Shown here piece after piece: positions 39,973 through 40,407 of a stretch of 40,407 bases of DNA (within the stretch, counting starts at the first letter, position 1; each line of letters starts with the position of its first letter). The translations under genes and the position numbers were made by a program. A model generated the notes under the pieces. It worked only from the letters and a program-made list of their open reading frames with translations, was not told the DNA's origin and did no database searches. The stretch is taken from assembly GCA_902805665.1 (NCBI GenBank), contig CADCTB010000213.1:1-40407 (forward strand), in the 5' to 3' direction. The DNA comes from an uncultured Acidimicrobiales bacterium. GTDB lineage: Bacteria; Actinomycetota; Acidimicrobiia; Acidimicrobiales; AC-14.

Positions 39973-40045
39973 GGTCGGGTAGCTCAGTTGGTAGAGCGCG
40001 CGCCTGAAAAGCGCGAGGTCACCGGATCGACGCCGGTCCCGACCA
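39973..40045 (+). tRNA. tRNA-Phe (anticodon GAA)
   Basis: A 73-nt cloverleaf. Acceptor GGTCGGG (39973-39979) pairs with CCCGACC (40038-40044), discriminator A 40045. D-arm GCTCAGTTGGTAGAGC, anticodon arm CGCGC-CTGAAAA-GCGCG with GAA. The T-stem ACCGG/CCGGT encloses ATCGACG, in which position 54 is A, not the near-universal T. CCA is not encoded. Confidence 0.95.
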
Positions 40046-40046
40046 C

Positions 40047-40397
40047 GTGCACACTTTCCGCCGTTTCCTGCCCGCGAGCGTCGTCGGCCTCGCGCTCGTT
40101 CTCTCCGGCTGCGGCGGCAGCCCCGAGTCCCGCCGCCAGATCTCGGTGGTGTCCGGGTCGGCCGGCGCCGCCTTCGAGCCGAAGACAGTCACGGTGAACA
40201 AGGACGACAACGTCATCCTGGCCGTCGGCAACCCCACGGCCGCGGTCCACGGCTTCAGCGTCGAGGGCTACGGCATCCGGACCGAGATCCCGCCCGGCGG
40301 CTCCGAGGTGAAGATCAAGGCCACCCACCCCGGGACGTTCAAGGTGTACTGCCAGCTCCACGAGACCCACCAGATCGCCACGCTCGTCGTCCAGTAG
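40047..40397 (+). CDS. Cupredoxin-like lipoprotein
   Basis: 116 residues. MHTFRRFLPASVVGLALVLS then GCGG makes a lipoprotein signal with lipobox LSGC (Cys22). The mature part is a single cupredoxin fold: ISVVSGSAGAAFEPKTVTV, NVILAVGNPTAAVHGFSVEG with the first His ligand, and the ligand loop FKVYCQLHETHQIATLVVQ with Cys and His. The usual axial Met is not in place; a second His follows. GTG 40047 is the only start and lies two bases after tRNA-Phe, with no ribosome site, so the mRNA is probably leaderless. Likely an electron carrier or copper-binding protein on the outer face of the membrane. Confidence 0.85.
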   Translation: MHTFRRFLPASVVGLALVLSGCGGSPESRRQISVVSGSAGAAFEPKTVTVNKDDNVILAVGNPTAAVHGFSVEGYGIRTEIPPGGSEVKIKATHPGTFKVYCQLHETHQIATLVVQ

Positions 40398-40407
40398 GGC
40401 GCTCCGG

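Overview
This is about 40 kb of very GC-rich DNA, roughly 70% by eye, from an actinobacterium. The pointers are frequent GTG starts, many 1-4 nt gene overlaps, a PknB-type kinase with a PASTA domain, a SARP regulator, ClpS followed by DUF2017, and tRNA genes without an encoded CCA. The gene mix suggests a soil or aquatic lineage such as Acidimicrobiia, but that placement is inference. No IS element, prophage or CRISPR array was seen. Coding density is high; the only gene-poor stretch over 300 nt is 25603-26269.

Layout. 1-6 kb: a truncated GNAT gene, then a minus-strand set of SARP regulator, FNR-type reductase, ABM-family protein and GSA-type aminotransferase, which resembles a small self-regulated metabolic cluster. 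6-9 kb: small accessory genes (rhodanese, TfoX_N, DUF1697, VOC, methyltransferase, DUF1579-like). 9-16.6 kb: envelope and signalling genes (mycosin-like subtilase, PknB-like kinase, Thr/Pro-rich exported protein, glycosyltransferase, anchored hydrolase, MarR, SDR, His-rich protein, lipoprotein). 16.6-25.6 kb: ABC exporter, tetraspan membrane protein, then ctaA-clpS-DUF2017, plsY-degV, an alpha/beta hydrolase preceded by a tiny coupled ORF, an S51-like/CysRS-tail fusion and a potassium channel. 25.0-27.1 kb: tRNA-Glu with a displaced copy of its 5' half 1.24 kb upstream, and an XRE regulator. 27.2-28.5 kb: a two-repeat secreted protein ending in a perfect 40-nt palindrome.

28.5-33.1 kb is the most unusual part. 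A [NiFe]-hydrogenase large subunit with no small subunit or hyp genes beside it is translationally coupled to a fusion of a hydrogenase maturation endopeptidase with a SpoIIE/RsbU-like PP2C phosphatase. It is divergent from a regulator built of a KaiC-like domain without Walker A, an XRE helix-turn-helix and a cupin. A DksA-type zinc-finger gene follows. The parts fit one another: a catalytic subunit, its dedicated processing enzyme carrying a signalling domain, and a candidate sensor-repressor facing them across a 122-nt intergenic region with two short palindromes.

33.6-39.8 kb: a tightly overlapping minus-strand operon (GT2, DUF2064/TIGR04282, methyltransferase, cytochrome-b-like/molybdopterin oxidoreductase, small membrane protein), divergent from an epimerase and a GT-C mannosyltransferase-like protein. 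39.85-40.4 kb: tRNA-Asp, tRNA-Phe, and a cupredoxin lipoprotein whose GTG start lies two bases after the tRNA-Phe 3' end, a likely case of a leaderless mRNA made by tRNA processing.
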